Assembly (NCBI GenBank): GCA_012932295.1
Contig: JAAONU010000009.1
Span: 1,934,197 to 1,998,196 of the forward strand
DNA: 64,000 nucleotides
Reading direction: 5' to 3'
Source of the DNA: Cyclina sinensis
Lineage: Eukaryota; Mollusca; Bivalvia; Venerida; Veneridae
In this document: positions 58,681-64,000 of the stretch, one piece after another
How the letters are laid out: every line of letters starts with the position of its first letter
Position numbering within the stretch: position 1 is the stretch's first letter
Notes under the pieces: generated by a model
What the model was told of the DNA's origin: nothing
Databases searched by the model: none
Seen by the model: only the letters and a program-made list of their open reading frames with translations
Translations under genes and position numbers: made by a program

Positions 58681-59260
58681 AGTTGTCACACTTGACCACA
58701 ATAAGTATAGTCCTATGGAAGAAGGTCTGGTTTGAAAAATATTTTTGGTGGGGGAGGAATAAATATTTTGTTGTTGTTGTTGTCGGTCTCTTTAGTTTTT
58801 TGGATGGGTAGGTACTTCCCAATCCCTGCAACATCCCCCCCCCCACCCCAACCAAAGTTGTAAAGTAATTAAATAACAGACTTTGTTTCCTATTTTCTCT
58901 TCTGGGAAGAAATACTTGTCTCTTTGTTTTTCTTTTTTTTTGATGGGCAGGTACTTGCAAGCTTGTTTCCAATAAATAATACAGTCAAGAGTTGGTACCA
59001 CTCTGCTGTGCTTTTGTTTTGTAATTAGGGTCATTTAGCTTTGTGTTTGCAAAAGGAATCCTCAGAATTATAGTTGGAGCAGTTTTCCCAATCACTATGG
59101 TCACATTGATACATTTGGTAACTGGTGTTCATTTGAAGAAAATTTTGTAGCAGTCAACAGTGTGTTTCTATCAGTTTAGGTGATACTGTAACATTTTACT
59201 CAGTTAAGGATTAGACATCTGTGTTGTTTACCTATATAATTAAATATTTTTTGTATTGTT
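58681..59260. other. No gene; simple repeats
   Basis: A (TTG)n run at 58768-58785 and a C-rich run at 58836-58848. Otherwise unremarkable. Confidence 0.4.
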
Positions 59261-59312
59261 TCAGTGGAAGACTAACAAGGCAAACAGATGGTAGAAGAAA
59301 AGACATTCTTAG

Positions 59313-59660
59313 GTCACCTGAGCATATTGTGCTCATGGTGAGCTTTTGTGATCATCTGGTGTCCATAGGCATACATCAGCTTTTCTTTTAAACAACATTT
59401 CCTAAACTTCATGGTCAAGGCTGATAAGCTTTGCAGGGATGTGCCTTTCACAAAGCTCTACCATAAAATACCATATTTGTTCAAAATTTATTTGATGCAG
59501 AACTTAAAGTCTTTGGTTGCTTTGACAACAATAATGAAAAACTTTATAATTTGACCTAAAACTACCCAGTCCAGAGCTATGAAATTTGATGTGTACCATT
59601 GTCTTGTTGACCTGTATGAAGATTGTTTCAGTTATATCCCTGTTATACATTATTGTCAAG
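59313..59660. repeat. Fragment of a dispersed repeat related to that at 57 kb
   Basis: GTCACCTGAGCATATTGTGC-TCATGGTGAGC forms a hairpin start, followed by TTTTGTGATCATCTGGTGTCC, as in the 57-kb element. Confidence 0.45.
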
Positions 59661-60360
59661 GCGTGAAAAGTAACATAATATGCATAAAAATATATAGGAG
59701 GATCTTCAATTTTTTCTTGTTTGAATGCACAAGGCCCATAGTTCAGTAGTTTAACATAAGCATTGCTAAGTGTACAAAGACTGTTCCATCTTTGCCACTG
59801 GATATTAAGTCCAGTATATAGCACTTGTCTGTTAGATCAGAAATATTCCGGTGAGTGTTTAAGGGCTATAATGGCCCACTTGTTTACTGAAATGTTACAA
59901 AGTTTTCATTTTTACTGTAAAAAATCTTTATTGAAATAATAAATATTTTGTTTTCAACATGATTATGTTATTGTTTATCATTTTGTGCCCAACAATTGTA
60001 ACCATTTGAAATGTTTCATCATTGAAATATAATAACAGTCTGATTATAGTTGAGTTTCCAGCTTCATACCAGAATTGTTGGTGCTGTTTGTTTTCCACAG
60101 CAGTGCACAACGACATTGAGTAGTACAGTTATAACTTTACGGGGTTTAAATCTGTTTATTTTCTCTCTCTAATGGCAAGGATGTTGTTTTGCCATTGTCT
60201 GTCCGTATGGAGTCACAACTATGAAACACTCTAAAAATTTTAAATAGTGAAATATAACCCTGCAAGTATCACTCTCCTAGACCTTAAAACAAAATAGTTA
60301 TGGCCCTCTGTGTGCTTAAATTTAACAAAAACTGAGCAGTGTCTTGAAACAGTTTGTATT

Positions 60361-60965
60361 TATGTCTCACCAAACATACAGGGGTGGGAGACATTGTTTT
60401 TGTACTTTCCATATGTCTGTAGGTCACAAAGTTTGTCTGCTTTTCTTCTCCATTACCACTGGTTGGATTTCAAGTGAGTTTTAGTGGAGTAATGGACCTT
60501 GATTCTTCAAAATTTGAATATATATTGGTATAATTCAATAACAGTTTGGTGGATTCTGATGAAACTTCACTGGAATGTTCGTTAGCAAGTGTAGTTATGC
60601 GTATTTTTGATGTGTTCCGGTCTGCTGATTTTTAGCGGTGTTCTGGAACTTGATAGTAATTGGAATACATATGAGCATATCTCCGTATCTGCTGATAGGA
60701 TTTTGAGGAAACTTGACAGGTATGATAATAAACAAAAGTGCTAATGTATATTTCCCGTCCGATGATTTTGAGCAAATTTAGGACCCTTGATTTGACCAAA
60801 TTTGAACACAGTTTGGCATTTCTCCGTAACTGTTGATTAGATTTTAACAAAACTTCACAGAAATTATCATTAGCAGGTGCAGTTATGCATGATATTAGCT
60901 TATTCTGGTCGGAGTACTTTTACATGCCCCTTTGTTATAACTAGTATTCTTCATGGTTAAAGACA
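60361..60965. repeat. Dispersed repeat with diverged internal copies
   Basis: Starts ATGTCTCACCAAACATACAG and repeats blocks like 'ctgttgattagattttaacaaaacttcacag' about 120-150 bp apart. No coding potential. Confidence 0.45.
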
Positions 60966-61234
60966 TTTGGGTGAAGACATGTTTTTTTCCCAAACGATCT
61001 CTATTTTTTTAGATAAATTTTTATCAGCGTAAACCACTTGTACATGTGCAAGTTCTATCAGGCTCAGAATTATAATGTATAAACAATGAAATCTTGTCCA
61101 TAGTCAAACAATGTTAAGACCATCACTTTATAATACTAATAATCTGGAACTAGTGAAGTTGATCTGACATTTTGTGTCCAACATAAGTTATGGTCCTTGG
61201 ATTTACTGGAAAAAATATTTCACCATATGAGCTA

Positions 61235-61445
61235 TCACATTTATTATTCTGCCGGCGAGGAATATTGTTTTGGCGTCGTCTGTCCGTCCGCGTTGTGTCC
61301 TCGCATCCGTCCGGAGCCATGACTACTTAACCTTTGAATATATTTAGTTACTATTTGGTAAGGTTGTAGGAATCTGCATGTCAGTTGCCATCATAATTTA
61401 TTTGCTTCCAGCTTGTAAATTCCACGAATTTACTTGTTGTCCTTG
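61235..61445. repeat. Dispersed repeat fragment with CGTCCG-rich start
   Basis: TGCCGGCGAGGAATATTGTT followed by GTCGTCTGTCCGTCCGCG, the typical start of this class of bivalve repeats. Confidence 0.4.
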
Positions 61446-62339
61446 TACTAGTTGTATTCTCGAAATTTCTGAATATCGAGCCAGTCACATTGTGTCAACT
61501 CATCGTATAGTTTTGAATCATTAAAGATTTACATTGACTTGCACACAGTGTGATACGCTAGCAACATAATCTCATTTTTTCTAAAGAGAAAGGAGAAATT
61601 AAAAAAAACAGGCATATAACATGTAGAATATAACATAGTGTTAGCTTCTCTTAACAGAACTCTTTTGTATCATATCACTACTACTGTTACTCTATTACTG
61701 TCGTTCTATTGTAGAGTTTTTAACATGCATTTTTGACCGTTTTCTTTCGGCTAGGCTTTTATAAAAGTTTTACGTATGACTCGATTATTTTATTTTGATC
61801 AATGCAGCACAACAATTACTGCATTATCTCTCATCTTGGATGCTTGTCACAGTGCAAACGCAAAGCGGTGATCAAGGAGTGAATGTTGATTTTTGTCACT
61901 ATCGTGTAGAAGTAACAATTTTGGCTTAATTAGTGTTCACTGCTCATTTTCGGAACCATATCTGTCGTAGTGTTCTTGTATCGTGACCTTAAGGTCAGGC
62001 AAAAAAAAAAAAAAAAACGATCTAAAATTTATAGCATAACTTTATACATATTTTAAAATATCAGAGGAGATTTGATACGCGTTATGTGTGTAACTGTACT
62101 TGGGGATGTTATACATGTTTGTGAAATATGTGAAACGTAAGTCCTCAATAGAAAAAAAATATTCGCCATATAATTATTATGTTATTTGGGCATAGCAAAA
62201 ACAAAATTAAACTTTAACTCAATAAAATAGATCTGTTACCTAGGGTATCAGTCTTACCAGAGTAAGGACTAACCCTAACCCTAGTTTCTTTTTTTATTTT
62301 TATAAGCTTAAACGTAATAGTTCAGCAATTTATTGCGAC

Positions 62340-62500
62340 TTATAGCAATCCCACTCGATGTATGTATTCTGGGTTTAGACCAGTACTCGCCCCGATGATG
62401 TAGAATTCGGAGACTCTTAACACTTTAATTCCTTTGTTTCGAATTAAGGACTTCCAGATCGGGACTCCGGCCCTCTTGATTGAAGGAAAACATTGGGGCG
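62340..62500 (-). mobile_element. SINE family 1, inverted decayed copy
   Basis: On the minus strand: CCGGAGTCCCGATCTGGAAGTCC (anticodon-arm region) and later ATCGGGGCGAGTACTGGTCT, as in the copies at 3.9 and 32.9 kb. Confidence 0.5.
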
Positions 62501-63044
62501 TTCAAGACTACTTAAATGCCATTAAGATATTGTCATTAAAAGAACAATACTTAACCCGCTACATATGGATAGAAAAGAAGTATCTACCAACAAGATAATA
62601 ACACATGTTCACTTTGTCATGTTCTTATCAATTATAGAATTGGAATGAGAACATTGTATAGGTCTTTAACTGTTTCAATGATTGCTGTGCAGTACAGTTC
62701 CCTATGTTAGAGACATCTAAGCGACACAAATATTGACCAAAGGGCTAATTCTACATATTTCTTATTGGTATTTTTTGATTTTTAGACTAACACCAAAACG
62801 TATTCTATCCACTTTTCAAATGCGTATACAGGGAACGGTTCGAAGGAAATTAAGATTGTGTATTTACTGAGTTTGGCTGCACTGAAAGTTACGTGGTCGG
62901 TAAAAGCATTCTCTAATCCGTTGATGTGACTCGTATCAATACCAAACAAGTTAAGATTTTTGTTTACTTAGTGACAGAAATGTCAGCGTTCAAACTCAGC
63001 CAACTTTGCGCAAACTCACGCCAAACCTGCAATATATTTGTACC
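62501..63044. other. No supportable feature
   Basis: AT-rich unique sequence without exon signals. Confidence 0.35.
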
Positions 63045-64000
63045 TGACTGGTAATCAGACATGGGGTCGATTACTTCTAAATGTAATCAATTAAATTACG
63101 ATTACATCAGTAAAATTTAGAATACAATTACGATTACATTACTCTATTTTTTAAACTGTAACCGAATAAATTACAATTACTCTGAAAATGTAGTCGATTA
63201 CAATTACGATTACTTTTCACTCAGTCTACAGCGTTCTGGAAGAAATATTTTGCCAGCTATGCTAAACAATCGCTCAACTGGGGCTGATGTAGCAGGTATT
63301 GACAAATATTTTGCAGCCACTTTTGCTAAACACGGAAATTTTGATTTATTGTCATCCCAGAATTCCAGTGGGTTTTTCCAGATTTCTATATAACACTCGA
63401 TTTCTGTGCAGACAGAATTGCAATAACCACAATATGTGCTATATAAAACAGAAAATCATGAACTGGTTTTACACTTTTGTTGAGTGATTATACCAATTAT
63501 CTTCAGTAAGGGGACAGCAAACTAGGTGTTATTGTACAATATCAGTTATTGATTTCACAAATACAGGCAGAATATAAGAGTTGTTTGTTACTGATAACTA
63601 AAGGTGAAAATATTTATGGGATATAATTAAATCATAACTTAGTCTGAAGGATTGTATATAGTCAAACAGTAAAATTAAATAACTCAGTTATAAATGAAAC
63701 TTAAGAAAAGTAAAACTTTTCAATTAAATAAATTTCACCTTTAATTGAATCTGTCCAAAGTAAAACTAGTTTAACATATTACACCCAGTGCACTTTGCAG
63801 TATTTTTTGATATGAAATATCGTATTTGCACAAGTATATAATACAGCAGTTCCATAAATAAATTCTTTTTCTATGCCAAAGTAATCGATTTGTAATCGAC
63901 GATTACACCACTTTTCATGCAGGTAATGATTACAATTACGATTAAATGTAATCGACTTTTAAAAAGTAATCGAATACATTCGATTACATGGACAAATTGT
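63045..64000. mobile_element. GATTAC-rich DNA transposon-like element, possibly running past the window
   Basis: The left part (63065-63220) and the right part (63880-63995) are dense in GATTAC and its complement GTAATC. The left reads GGGGTCGATTACTTCTAAATGTAATC. The right reads in mirrored order (GTAATCGAATACATTCGATTACATGG). Such subterminal repeats occur in hAT-type elements, but no transposase is visible between them. The boundaries are uncertain. Confidence 0.4.

Larger units (their letters stand above)
54674..59275 (+). other. Possible spliced plus-strand transcript (non-coding or pseudogene)
   Basis: Three segments look like exons: 54674-54883 (acceptor TATATTTAG, donor GTAAGT), 56752-56818 (acceptor TTTTATAG, donor GTAAAC) and 59265 onward (acceptor TTGTATTGTTTCAG). 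Segments 2 and 3 join open and end NVKIEKMPRSEAIKNHG, VED, stop. All three frames of segment 1 contain stops, so it is a pseudogene, a non-coding RNA or chance. Confidence 0.25.

Overview
The window is AT-rich, intron-rich animal DNA. It is most likely from a bivalve mollusc. The evidence is short coding exons flanked by GT..AG introns, tRNA-derived SINEs, and repeats whose ends resemble 'caggtgagcgatacagggccat', a motif I associate with bivalve genomes. The species is inferred, not proven. There are no prokaryotic features, and almost all long open frames are repeats or shadows.

The main content is a head-to-tail cluster of four related genes, all on the minus strand. I assembled them by joining short exons by splice site and phase. 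G0 is at 3.7-11.4 kb: signal peptide, duplicated microexons, a six-cysteine module split over several exons, and a 3' end not found in the window. G1 is at 13.9-21.1 kb and complete at about 295 aa: signal peptide, the same split six-Cys module, a Thr-rich linker and a C-terminal domain. G2 is at 25.6-39.9 kb and complete at 430 aa: signal peptide, a 24-nt microexon, EGF-EGF-Thr linker-EGF-EGF-Thr linker, and the same C-terminal domain. G3 is at 47.0-52.0 kb with its 5' end not found: EGF-EGF-Thr linker and the C-terminal domain. The shared C-terminal domain has six conserved Cys and is always encoded by three exons with phases 1-0, 0-0 and 0-stop. I do not recognise it as a named family. All upstream cassette exons are symmetric phase 1-1, so the cluster looks like exon shuffling of N-terminal modules onto one C-terminal domain. 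All products look secreted, with linkers of the kind that are O-glycosylated.

The introns are full of minisatellites (78, 69, 35, 41 and 27 bp units). Two of these are built from exon or splice-site sequence of the host gene. In G0 a 24-copy array supplies the 3' splice site of the next exon. In G2 a 69-bp array is made of the 3' half of an EGF exon plus its splice donor.

The rest is mobile and repetitive DNA. It includes a non-LTR reverse transcriptase tail (0.3-0.7 kb), a pogo/Tigger remnant in intron 1 of G2 (38.9-39.7 kb), a broken Ty3/Gypsy pol (42.8-46.5 kb, RT catalytic motif mutated), a palindromic MITE (47.15-47.46 kb), several SINEs, and a gene-poor right third (52-64 kb). The right third holds tandem bivalve repeats, one of which carries arrays of AGGTCA nuclear-receptor half-sites, and a GATTAC-rich element running to the right edge.
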